This document shows, piece after piece, positions 21,950-32,800 of a stretch of DNA of 46,356 nt. The notes under the pieces were generated by a model. That model was given only the letters and a program-made list of their open reading frames with translations, did no database searches and was not told the origin of the DNA. Source of the DNA: Amanita rubescens (lineage: Eukaryota > Basidiomycota > Agaricomycetes > Agaricales > Amanitaceae); NCBI GenBank assembly GCA_015039365.1, contig WION01000415.1, positions 1 to 46,356 of the forward strand, written 5' to 3'. Made by a program: the position numbers and the translations under genes. Numbering within the stretch: the stretch's first letter is position 1; every line of letters starts with the position of its first letter.

Positions 21950-22290
21950 GCGCTATCGCTTGCCAAATCACAAAATTCGTGCCCGATGATAACGTCGGGA
22001 TCCGCTTTGAAGATAGATACTTTAAACTTGTTGAGATTATGTATCGTAGAGGAAGGGATGACCGCACTTAGCAACGTGTTTAGCAGCATACGCTCGTTCT
22101 TCGCAGGAGATATCGTACCCTTTCCATCCGCCTTCGCTCGGGCTTCAAAGTTGGGCGGAAACTGATGTAGCGGCCGTACAAAGGTCTGCACCGTGCAAGA
22201 GAGCTTATCAGGTGGTGTAGGGTCGTCGATGTTCACTAGCGTCCGATTAAGTGGCTGGGGTGGACATGAGGATCGCAAGCACTCACTATT
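21950..22290 (-). pseudogene. DNA polymerase alpha catalytic subunit fragment (POL1-like)
   Basis: The minus strand encodes VNIDDPTPPDKLSC, TVQTFVRPLHQFPPNFEARA, KGTISPAKNERMLLNTLL and KADPDVIIGHEF, characteristic of the exonuclease-like domain of B-family polymerase alpha (the replicative primase-polymerase). Only about 90 codons are present; palm and finger regions are missing. A stretch that may be an intron separates LLS and KADPDV. Sequence after GHEF no longer matches. A full gene must lie elsewhere, since the enzyme is essential; this is a captured or left-over piece. Confidence 0.75.
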
Positions 22291-22712
22291 ATGCCAAATT
22301 CGAGAAGTGTAATGAGTTCCATTTCAGCACGGTGACGCAGCAAGAGAGCAGTAAAGTAGAGGGTTGGTGGCCCGGGAGGGCTGAACGAACGTCAAATGAC
22401 TGGAAAAAGGACGTATGAACTTGGAGCTCACCTTGCCTGACCATGTGAACGTCGACGGCACTGCACTTGCGGAAAGCATGTCTGTCATTCCGATGTCAGA
22501 GCTGTATCCTGGTTGCAAATCGCTTTTTCGTTGTTAAGGAATTGCAGGATTCAGAAGGTAGAACTGATACCTATCTCTCCAGACACAATTTGTCGTGAGA
22601 ATCGAGTACTATTTTGAGACCGAGGATAAAATTAGAATAACAACATGCATCCATGCGGCATTCTATCGTGACAGCGCTCTCTGAGAAATGAGCACCAGCC
22701 CTCCAAGTTCGG
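22291..22712. other. Intergenic, no gene supported
   Basis: Between the minus-strand polymerase fragment and the plus-strand helical protein. I see no coding signal. Confidence 0.3.
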
Positions 22713-23710
22713 ATGGCAGGAGAAGGTCCAGGAGGGCTGGTGGATTACCTAATGGCGGATTGGAGGCTGTGCGTACAATGTGTTCACCATGCGGCGAGGC
22801 ACATGGCCGAGACTATATCAACCCTCTGGCATCCCTTTTCACCCTTCACTTCTCATCTCATGTTCTCAAACTCTCAAGATAATCCCGAATCCGATCACAG
22901 CTCCTCACGCGTCAATCCTCAGGCCCGGGGTATCCTCCTGAACCTGGCATCGACCTGGACTGGTTCACCTATTTTGAACCCGGTCCTTCAGTCAGCGATT
23001 GATATACTTGATAAAGTGGAGGTAGAATGTTCTTTATACGATGTCGACCACATCATTCTGCTGATCGAGATATCCATGCAGGACCCGAAAATGTCACTTG
23101 CGCAACGGGCCTTCTTGCATCGCTGCATTGATGCTGTGAAAGTCTTGAATGGTGCTCTTCAACCCGATCCATCAAACACTGCACCTCTCTTGCGTCGAAG
23201 AATTGACAACTTCAAGGTGTACGTCGTAATATAAGTCAACGTGCACAGCATTTGATTATCTGTGAAATAGGCTTCTCACCGATATTCAAGAGGCGGTGCA
23301 GGAAAACCAATCAAGGGCAATACTTTCCTTTCTCCGACTCGGAAGGGACGGTAGCCTGGACCGCTTTGAGCAACGGCTACTTGAAGCACATGGATATTTT
23401 GCTGTGGGTTGCTCATATCCTACCTTCAAGTCAACTGACTAAATAACAGCATTCCCAAGATCACGGCGGAAGAACGACTTGTGACTACAGACGTAAATTG
23501 TCATCACGATCGTCCACCTGCTAAACCCCCTCCCAGTCATATGCAACAAGATCAGCAAGATCACAATCGAGGTGGTTCTCGTGCGTATTGTTGTCTTTAT
23601 ACTGAAATTTCTTCGGTCTGATTTGTGTACTTTGACAGAAATGTTCCAACGTTCTCGCAATCTGGATTTCACAAGTGGGACCTTTTACAACGCCGAGAAC
23701 GTGCATATCG
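22713..23710 (+). CDS. Uncharacterised helical protein, HeLo/MLKL-N-like candidate
   Basis: Exons: 22713 (or the later ATG at 22860) to 23218, 23271-23403, about 23450-23580, 23639-23710. Joining exon 1 to 2 across a GTACGT...AAATAG intron keeps the frame (RRRIDNFKV to LLTDIQEAVQ). The N half is predicted helical: PVLQSAIDILDKVEVECSL, HIILLIEISMQDP, HRCIDAVKVLNGAL, AILSFLRLGRDGS and RFEQRLLEAHG resemble the order of the four-helix N-terminal domains of MLKL/HeLo-like proteins, which act in membrane-directed cell death. The last exon reads MFQRSRNLDFTSG then TFYNAENVHIG, a motif common near the N termini of mushroom NLRs. The phase between exons 2 and 3 was not resolved. Function is inference only. 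Confidence 0.5.
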
Positions 23711-24847
23711 GTCAGTGCTTGGATTGAATTGCCTCGCTGCGCGGCCTTACATCACTACTATAGTGCGCACTGAAGTTACTGCTAGCAATGCTGATGTAAA
23801 TGAGAAACTGTCGCGAATACAAGTGCGTTCACCCTTTTGCATTCGCTGCTGTCTCGATTATCTGATATAATTTCATTCATAGAATCACCTGTGGTTTCAG
23901 TCTATCGTCATCTTATTTTAATTCCCGAGCACAGCTCAAGCGTATGGACTAAATTATTCGTATTTTATTTTCGACTTCCCTGGCGGTTTCTGGCTCCAGC
24001 TTGCAATTGACTGGAACTCTGGCAGTTCACACTCGGTTCAGAGCCTTCCTACGTAGGGGTTTGATACCTCAGTCACTTCCAGCCCTCGGGAAGGGTTAAA
24101 ATTACGCAGGTGTTTACTATCATCACTACTACCATACGACTTGTCGACTGTGTTCCTTGTGGGGATTAAAAAAGGAGGTGTTGCAACGGATACTAAGATA
24201 GTTTCCTTTTATTTATAGATAGTCATGTTATTTACATATTTAGTCACGCAGTCACGGTTCATCTTTACCATATCAAATAGAGGTTGATTCAGTGCATGGC
24301 GCAAGGAGTGTGATCAGGTTGGAACCATCCTCTGCTTCCATTCAAGTAAAATTGTTACACTTTTTTTGCACTTCCACAAGTGCAGAGTAATATCCAAGCC
24401 AAAGAAACATTTGAACATGAAAACCAAACCCCAACATAATAATATCGACGCGATGGCGTCAGGAGCCGGCAAAAGGAAAGCCAAGGTACAAAACACTTCG
24501 AACTCCCCAACGGCGCCAGCCGGGAGCTGATGTTGGAATATTTCGGGCCGTGCCGAGCGCGCCGCTCATTTTCCCCATTTCAAGTTGGTACATCTGCATG
24601 GCATCCACATTGCACAATCTACCTACGTATATAGCCCGTAAATATCCTGTATCCCACATCCGTTTGCCCCAATGTCCACCGGGGCCCAAACTGACCCCTC
24701 TTTGTCGTTGTGACGCCGTCGGGATTTCCAACAGCTGATTCACTTCTAGTTTTGGTGAGGGGTAGTATCCGTGGTCTTTGTTTGGATTTTGATGCCTGAG
24801 CATTGAAATGCGAGGATAAAACGCAAAAACCGAGCAGGTCCTTCCGT
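23711..24847. other. Intergenic, no gene supported
   Basis: AT-rich around 24160-24430. A minus-strand open stretch (24459-24803, 114 codons, with PNKDHGYYPSPKLEV) has no recognised domain and no clear splice context, so I do not call it a gene. No repeats found other than the copy starting at about 24848. Confidence 0.3.
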
Positions 24848-25260
24848 ATTCGACTTTGACAGGTTATATTCCTAGGTTGAATTCCAGAAAGAGGACGAGG
24901 GATCGTACAATCAAATCCTCTACGGTCCGGTCGTGAGTTTTCTTACCATGACCATCGTAACTCTGCGAAACTTATTGTATGCATAGAGCATGCTACCTCG
25001 GATGACTCTTGGGAGAGTTTGTATCGGTGTAGCCTCGTCATGATCACCACTTTGAACAACGTCTACGTTGACCTCGGCCACCCTCTGCGAGCTAAATTAG
25101 TGAATGGCGAAGGGTTATCAACAAAGCCACTTACGCAATTAGAGGGGACTCTATTGCGTCTCGACTCAAATTCGCCAAATTCTATCGTACGGAGAGAGCC
25201 ATTACCAAAATTACGAGGGAGATTATGCATGAATATAGACGCTTCGCTACGCTTCCTCAA
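24848..25260 (+). repeat. Partial copy of the DUF6534 3' region with internal inversion
   Basis: Duplicates 18605-19035: the last DUF6534 exon after its TTCCTAG acceptor (LNSRKRTRDRTIKSS, then a stop), followed by a 193-bp block (24993-25185) inverted relative to the first copy, then the common tail cgtacggagagagccattac. No upstream DUF6534 exons are present, so it is a non-functional fragment. It ends near 25260, just before the 3' flank of copy F. Confidence 0.85.
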
Positions 25261-25380
25261 CTCGTATTGCCTATGTGCATATGCAGTGTAATGTTACCTA
25301 AAAGCCAGGGTATCTGTAAATAACACACTGAATGTACTCGTAAGCAACACACATGCGACGAAGAGATAAGTATGCGGGCC

Positions 25381-25852
25381 TCATCTCAATATATGCCATT
25401 TAGGATTATCATCCACATCTAAGAACAGACACTCCTTGAACCTGTCCAGGTCATCGACAGTGGGGGGATACCTGTCAACATATGTGGGACCGCGCATGAA
25501 AAAAGCGGCAATAACCGCCTCTTCTTTTCCCCCACTCCCTCTTGGTACTCTGACATTCAGAGTTGATATTGGACATCCCGCCTCCAATGCAGCATCCCGT
25601 GCGAGAGACGCTTTCACATATCGCTTGAAGGGACCTTCCGATACCGTGACATCTTGCAGTCCTTCACTGCGTACCCGATTCAGGAAGAACTTGTGCACGA
25701 ATTTGTCGTCGATGAGGTAACCGAATGCAACTTCTCGACCCTTCATTTCATCCTCCAAGTCCGGCAATTCAAAGATCCTGGTGGAGAAGTAAGCGTGAAA
25801 GCGCTATCTCTGCCCTGCGCGCAGAGGCTCACTGTGTATCCGTCGCTGACAT
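25381..25852 (-). CDS. ~140-aa repeat-family protein, copy F (intact)
   Basis: Exon 1 25833-25852 (20 nt, MSATDT plus two bases), 55-nt GTGAGC...CACCAG intron, exon 2 25381-25777; 138 aa. Reads IFELPDLEDEMKGREVAF, GYLIDDKFVHKFFLNRVR, RYVKASLARDAALEAGCP, LNVRVPRGSGGKEEAVIA, RGPTYVDRYPPTVDDLDRF and VDDNPKWHILR. The acceptor differs from copies C and E (it lies about 10 bp later and drops SSSTK), yet both keep the frame. More diverged than C/E are from each other. The 3' flank contains the family's cttcgtcgcat...gttgcttacgag sequence. Function unknown. Confidence 0.68.
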
Positions 25853-26464
25853 TTTTTTTTCACTTATTGCGAGTTGGACGGTGAAGGCAGAACGTCGAAC
25901 TGTCACTCAGTGTCACGCATCACGGATACAGCGTCGTTCTAAAAGGCAGGTAGTAATTCAACTAGGCAACAAAAAAGAAACGTGTTATTGTATTTCTAAT
26001 TGTTTCCTCAATTCGGTTCTTCAAGCCGTCTGGCACTGGTGGCACCTCGATCCCGGGGCTATAAGATGAAGTGGACGTAAGCGGGAATGTAGACTTGCAG
26101 AGGCTGACATTCCGTTTCCGACATCTCGTTTATTGCTGGGTGTATGACGGTCAGAACGTTCGTCTCAAGCGTCCGCGGTAGCCCTTGACGGAGAAGTTGT
26201 TGAACAGCGCGTACTCCAGTTACTACGGTTTGGTACATATACAGCGGTACAGTAGTTTTGTCTTTAACAGCGGATGGTTCAAATTACAGCACGCCTTCGG
26301 GGAGTATTTACGACTGAAATCGTCTCGAGGCAGCTCTCATGGCTCTGAGGAACCGAATTTTTAATATCGCATCGGACTGGTACGAGTTTGTCAACCGCAT
26401 AGATCTATTGTATTACACGTCAGAACGTCGCGATATGCAAATCAAATACGCACTACGCCCCAAT
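25853..26464. other. Intergenic, promoter side of copy F
   Basis: Has the family motif on the minus strand at 25911-25924 and ordinary sequence beyond. No gene seen up to the stop codon of the next minus-strand gene at 26465. Confidence 0.35.
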
Positions 26465-27073
26465 TCACCTCGTCCCACCCAACAAATTCGCCACCACCGC
26501 CGTACTCTCTTGACTCCTCTTCTGCCTCTCAAACAAGACTTTAATCCCATTCATCGTATCTTCCATCAACTTCTCCTCGCTCGGAACCTTAATCGACGCC
26601 ATTCCTCCACCCGTACTACCACTCGTGGTACTCGCGGCATCAAGACCAAACGACTCGCCCACTGCAGACATTGCCACATCCGTCCCTTGCAACGAGGGTA
26701 CTAACGCCAACAAGGGTAGAGCTCCAACACCAGATTGACGCATCACTTCTAGTAAAAGGTGGATAGCTTGTTTAACATTGGCTAAATCGGCAAAAGTTTG
26801 AGATGGGTTCGTTCCAGGATGATAAGCATTTTGTCTCTCTCGTGTTGTTAGCTGAGAGGTATTTTTTTGGCTGTAAATGAAAGTAACATACATTCCGGCT
26901 AGAGCGCTCCGTGCCAAAGATTGGACTTGAATCATGTGTTGTTGAACTAGTTGTAAGTTTTGACGAAAGACTTCAGGAGAGTTTGGGTCCAAGTTAGGAC
27001 CTGTTTGAGTAAGATATGGATCAGAGGAGAGAAATCCTCCTGTTGAAGGGGCTTGTTGCGTGCTGGTGAACAT
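26465..27073 (-). CDS. Conserved-looking helical protein, not recognised
   Basis: Two exons, 26893-27073 and 26465-26834, joined across a 58-nt intron with GTATGT donor and a textbook CAGCTAAC branch region; the product is 182 aa. Mostly helical: SPEVFRQNLQLVQQHMIQVQ, SLARSALAGIQNAYHPG, LANVKQAIHLLLEVMRQSG, VGALPLLALVP, then a Ser/Gly-rich linker and KLMEDTMNGIKVLFERQKRS at the C terminus. Composition resembles small subunits of large nuclear complexes, but I cannot assign a family. It lies tail-to-head with the tRNA methyltransferase gene in a conserved-looking block. Intact. Confidence 0.75.
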   Translation of the reverse strand: MFTSTQQAPSTGGFLSSDPYLTQTGPNLDPNSPEVFRQNLQLVQQHMIQVQSLARSALAGMYVTFIYSQKNTSQLTTRERQNAYHPGTNPSQTFADLANVKQAIHLLLEVMRQSGVGALPLLALVPSLQGTDVAMSAVGESFGLDAASTTSGSTGGGMASIKVPSEEKLMEDTMNGIKVLFERQKRSQESTAVVANLLGGTR

Positions 27074-27136
27074 GAACGTGCGTGGGAAAGACGCGCTCGT
27101 AATTAAATAATTAGTTTAAATATCATAAATACAACT

Positions 27137-29037
27137 TCAAACCAGCCTGAGCACCGCAACACTCTCCACATGCGCCGTCTGCGGGAACAAATCCCATCCT
27201 TTCAAACTCTCAAGAACATACATCCTCCCTTCACCATCATCCTTCGTCTTATTAATCAAAATACCCACATCCCTCGCTTGCGTATGCACATTACAACTCA
27301 CATACACAATCGTCCCACACCTGAAATCCAATACCTGCTGGAGAAACCACTCATCGCACCCCTTCCTCGGAGGGTCGATGATCAGCACCGTTTTAGAAGG
27401 ATTGAAATCGGCTTTGACACTCGCGAATATATCGGCTGCGTCTCCTTCTCGGAATGTGATTTTAGAAGGGGGGATGTTGTTCAAACTTGCGTTGTGTTGG
27501 GCGGCTTTGATGGATTCTCTGGATAGTTCGATTCCGGCGATTTGGTCGAAATAGGGTGAGAGGGTGATGGAGAAGAGACCTGCACCGCAGTAGGCATCTA
27601 CTAGGTGCGTTGGCTGTGGAGAGGATCTTGAAATGGAGGTGCCCGGGGTGTCGGGAGGAAAGATGGCGTCACGGACGTAGTCGGTTAAAGGTTTCAAAAC
27701 AGAGTTGTTGGTTTGGAAGAAAGAACTTGCGTTGTATTCGAATAACCATTCTCCGACTCTTTCACGTACGGTGGCTTTTGGATCTGATATGCAGACGTGG
27801 TTTTCTAGAGAGGTTGATAATGCGTCTACGGGATCTTTTGTTTCGGGGGGTGGTATTGATTGTAGCGAGTCGCGCATTGTGAGCGAAAGGCCGTTGCGAT
27901 ATCTTTGTATAGTTCTAATCGAATAATCATAAGTCGATGTATACACATCGGTTCGATGGGATACGCACTTGAAAATACTTTCTCGGATAGAGGGAATGGC
28001 AGCGTTAAGCGTCGGTGTTGAGATTGGACATTCCTTGTTGCAGATAACATGAATATACGTTCAGAACCAGAATTATTTGCACTCGCCTCAATATCCAAGG
28101 GCTTTTTCGTCCCGGCCACGTTGAACCCAATTTTTAGCCATTCCGGCTTTTGCACCACACCATCTTTAACTTCAGCTTCCTTCCCTCTATGTTCCTTTGG
28201 AGGGGCGTCAAAGTGCGGTGTCATTTTGGTTCTGTACCCGTATTCGAGCGGTGAAGGCATCGTATCTTGGATGATGGGGATGGAAGATTCGGGCAACTCT
28301 GGGAAAAGTAAAGCAAACACGTCACCGCGATGCGCACAGATACTGAAAGAGATTCTCACCGGAAAGATCTCTATAGGCTTTAACAATGACATCCCGCTTC
28401 AACTTGAGCTGTTGATCGTATGACAACATCTGCAAGACGTGCGATTAACCTTAGACCGGATATACGCAACGAAACTGACCTGGTATTGGCATCCTCCGCA
28501 TGTACCAAAATACTGGCATTTAACTCGACTATCGTCTCTAAGCCGGAGATCGGGCTTAAGAACGTCCAGAACCTTTGCAAAGGAATGCAACCTCCGGTTC
28601 CAATACACTTTAACGACGACAGTCTCTCCTGGGAAGCAAAAACGGGTTACGATGGCCCACGGATGTCGTCTTTTCCCGAATCCTAGACCGATAGCTTCAC
28701 CCGTACTGGAAAGACTAACAATCTCCACTTGGAAAACCTCCTCGTTCTCGTATGGCGAATCAAAGTCTTTTTCGCACTTTATCGCCTCATCTACGTGATC
28801 CTTGCCGAGAACAGAGACGATGTTGTCCCATAGCACGCCTTCGGGGGAGTATTTGTTAGGGAACTCGCGAGCCTTCTTGGAGATTTTCCTTTTTTCTGGC
28901 TTGGATTGTAGGCGTTGTTTTTTGGGAGGAGGGAGGTCCTTTTCAGAGTCTGGAAGAGGGCGAACGTAGCCAGTTGGAGCCTCCATGTAAGGCTTGACGA
29001 GAATCAAACGGTGGAAGAACCGCCGATGCATGACCAA
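27137..29037 (-). CDS. TRM2: tRNA (uracil-5-)-methyltransferase, Trm2/TrmA family
   Basis: SAM-dependent enzyme that makes m5U54 in tRNA. Five exons: 28480-28986 (or -29037), 28360-28429, 28087-28298, 27969-28033, 27137-27914. The N part has a TRAM-like segment and the CQYFGTCGGCQYQ iron-sulfur-type cysteine motif; then CGAGLFSITLS (SAM binding), DPPRKGCDEWFLQQV and VYVSCNVHTQARD (catalytic Cys and family motifs), ending HVESVAVLRLV. The two possible starts give 543 aa (ATG at 28984-28986) or 560 aa (29037); the longer one adds MVMHRRFFHRLILVKPY, which could be a weak mitochondrial leader. Intron 28034-28086 appears to use a GC donor (GAG|GCGAGT), needed to join DIE to ECPISTPTLN. Confidence 0.92.
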
Positions 29038-29876
29038 ACAATACTCAACAACGTCGGTGCCAGCGACTCACCCACGCAATCGTTAACCGTGACGATGAAG
29101 GGCAATTTTCGACGACGCGTTTTCAAAGGCGAAGAATTGACCGCCGCTAGGGCGTTTTCAGGTTCGTACAGTTCGTTTACAAAGTTCAACCGATTTCGGC
29201 CGATGGCCCAACTTATCCAGCCGCTCGCAGGGCGCCGCAGCGTGCACGATTCATTTGTCTCTCAAAACTAGAGGCGGGAAATAATCGCGCATAACTTAGG
29301 TCCGCCGCATTCACGCGCGACGTTGGAGCATCGAAACGTGTACAAGTTCATCTCGTCGGCAGCCGTACCCTGACATGCCAGAGGTCTCTGATGTTGTAGT
29401 GGACCTAGCCTGTTTGGTACAGCATACTCTCCCACCCATATGGTATACGGTGAGTGACCAAATATCCTAGTACCATCATGGGCGTGCAGTCGACAATACA
29501 GAGAAAAAATCCTGTTTTATGCCGTGAGTTGGGTGGTGCTTATTTGATGTTTTGTCATATATGTATCCATACTAGCTGTCTTGGTTCAGTTGATGGTAGT
29601 TCCCTTACTATGGAAACATTATGGCACTCTGTCCTTCCACCAAGTCTTCTGAAAGGCTTACTAAGTAAAGCATTATTTCAATGTTGTTTTTCTCAGCATT
29701 GACATGAGAAACAATCATGACCAGGTATGTGTACATGAAAGAAATTCAGGAAGGAGGGAGACATTTGAGATACTTGTAAACAAACTGGAAGGGCATATCA
29801 TAGGGAAAATATAACAGCACAAATACATAGTAATATCATTTCAAATGGAAGAGGCAATGTGGTTGTTAACAGGGGA
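29038..29876. other. Intergenic; boundary of the CpG-poor island
   Basis: CpG content is normal to about 29370, thins out, and is nearly nil after about 29525. The CpG-poor part lies downstream of the GTPase stop and presumably holds its 3' UTR. No other gene seen. Confidence 0.4.
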
Positions 29877-32800
29877 TCAAGTTATGTGTATTTCATCCTG
29901 CCATACAATATGTGCATAAGTAGTCCCTGAATAGTAAATGAAGTACATACCACCAATTGGATAACTTGCTTCTGCAGGAATGCAACCAATTCTGAATGAC
30001 CAAGATGCATAGTTTCAGAAGTAATGATGGTTTTCAGTTTTTCAAAATAGCCTTTATCCTTGCATTGGTCCAATACTTCTTTAATTGCTGGCATAAATGG
30101 CTTTTGAATCCAAAATGATAGTTGGGTGACAACAATGATTGCTTGAAAGTGTTAGCATAAACAGTATGAATGAATGGAATAATTTACCAACTAAGGCTTG
30201 GCAGGTTGTAGGCTGGTCGTAGTTGTGTCAGTTTCTTCATGTAAGATAAAATGGTGACCATACAGTTTTTGCAAATCTGGTGTCTCGATTTGTTTGTTGA
30301 TCTCCAAACCAACAGAAAATTTCATGCTGATTATAAGAAGTTGAAGAACCTCCAGTGCCAGGACTATTGGACCTACAATCTAGCAAGAAGATTGATATCA
30401 CAATTGATAGCTCCCAAGTTACTAGACTTACCTGCAGAGCAAGACACTCATATGGGGAAGAAGGATTAGGTGAGATGAAGTGATATCATACAATCTATGG
30501 GTGATGTTACATTAGACCAAGGAAGGATAAGCTTATGTGCTTACTGGCTATTAAATGTGTATGTAAATCAAGATCATCAAAAAAATTATAATGACACTCA
30601 CTTCCTATTGGGTATAAGAAACCATACCATGTGATAAGTCTGCCTTGCAGAAGAATATCCAGTGTCACTCACTAGCTGTTGATCATAAAAAATATAAATA
30701 TGTGATGATACTGCCAAAAAATGTGTCATGTCACTCACACCCTGTGAGTAATAGGAAAAAATGTCACTAAGCTGATTTTTGGAAATGTTTTCAATATTGC
30801 TCACTTTCTGTTGGCAGCATGAGATACTGTAGCACTGTGAGAAAGTTTGCAATATCACTCACAAGCTGTTCATCAGAAAAAAAGAGAGGTGATGAGATAG
30901 CCTTTGAGAAAGTTTGCAATATAACTCACAAGCTGTTCATCAGAGAAAAAGAGGTGGTGAGAGCCTTTGAGAAATTGTGCAATGTCACTAACTCCCTGTT
31001 AGATCCAGAAAAGGTGATTAGGTTGCCTTATTAAAACTGATATTCATTGTTACTGACATGCTGTTATTAAAAACCATCATATGAGACTTTCAAGAAAATT
31101 GTTCATGTCACTTACTCCCTGTTATTGATAGGAAGGGAATTGATGAGAATGCCCCTTGTAAAGAATATGAAATAACACTCACTTGCTGTGGGCCATAAGG
31201 AAATATTCAATAAACTGCCTTTCCCCAAAATGTAATGTTACTTACAAACTGTTGGTCATAAAATAATATGTTGAGACTGCCTATCACCAAAAATGCCGTA
31301 CCACTCACTCCCTATTGGTTGGATAAAGATGTTATGGGATTATTGTTGAGCATAAACTGCAACATTACTCACAAGCTGTTGGCAAAAGGAAGATGTTATA
31401 AGACAAAGTTCTCAAACAATGTGCAATCTCACTCACTTGCTGTTTATTGCAGGAAATGAGATGAATGAGATGACCTTTCAGAATGACATAGAACATTACT
31501 CACCCACTGGTGATCATGCAAAGGATGTGTTGTTGCTGCCAGCATCAAAAAATGGCCAAAGTCACTCACAGCCTGTGAAAGAAGTGATGAAATCATCCCT
31601 CATGAAAATATAAAATGATACTTACCAACTACAAGTATTGACAATGTGATAAGACTGATAAATGTGCAAAATAGCTCACTCGCTTTGATGAAGAAAAGAT
31701 GTGACATGATCTTCATTAAAACATTGGATATCACTCACAAGCTTTTAATCATGGAAAAAATTGTTACAAGACCATCATTCACAAAAGTGCACAAGTTTCA
31801 CTCACAACCTAAGTTGGTTATAGGATCAGTAGTGATGAGATTGCATTCTGAGAAGGAAATCACTCACTTCCTGTTGGTCATGGGAAAATCTGTCCTAAGA
31901 CCACTGTTTAGATCAATTTGCAACATCACTTACACCCTGTTTGTTATGACAAAAGATATGACAAGAGTGTCTTTCAGAAAAACATGCAATGTTACCCACA
32001 AACTGTTGGTGAAAGGAAAAAAATATGTGAGTGTACCTTACAAAGGAAGTGCAATGTCACTCACTCCCTGTTGGTGATAGAAAGATATGTGCTGAGAAGG
32101 TCATCAGAGTAATTTCCAATACCACACACATCCTGTTGGTCAAATGAAAGATGTGTTAAAGATGCATTCCATAAAAACATGCAATGCCACTCACTTTCTG
32201 TTGGTCATAGAAGGATTGCAACAATTTAACAACTGTGCAGAAATGTCTAATTTCACTTACTTGCTGTTGGTCACATAAAAGATGTGATGAAGCTGCCCTT
32301 CATGAAAATGTGCAGTGTTACTAACTTTCTGTTGGTCATGGAAAGACATGTTTGAATAAGACATTCTTTCATGAAAATGTACAATTTTCTTACTCTCTAT
32401 TGGTAGTTGAAACATGTATCATGAAACTGCTGTCAGAAAATGTGCAGGTGACTGACTAGCTGTTGATCATAAAAATGTCATGGGTTTACCCATCAGAGGG
32501 GATGATCCACACCAGTGACACCACTCACTTCCTGATGACCATAGTAAGTTGTGTTTGAAGAGAAAATCATTGTCGCTCACTTTCTGTGCTGGATATGATT
32601 AGGCCAGCTTTCACGAGAAGTATCACTCACATCCTGTTGATAGAAATCTGATTAGTCATTACTTTGGATATGTGCATGTTGATACTTACTGCCTTTTTAT
32701 GCATGAAGGTTTTATCGGTTTCATTAGAATGACAGGATGAAGGGTATAATCACTCACTTTCTGTTGTTCATGAGGTGACATCTGATGAAATTATTTGCCA

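Noticed and set aside
24459..24803. Minus-strand 114-codon open stretch
   Set aside because: No recognised domain, no splice context and no paralog in the window.
30768..30771. A further one-codon exon candidate (CTTA) between those at 30805 and 30739
   Set aside because: It has no good donor and would be 4 nt; the distance between the neighbouring codons is a normal single-intron spacing (66 bp), so the intron probably runs straight through.
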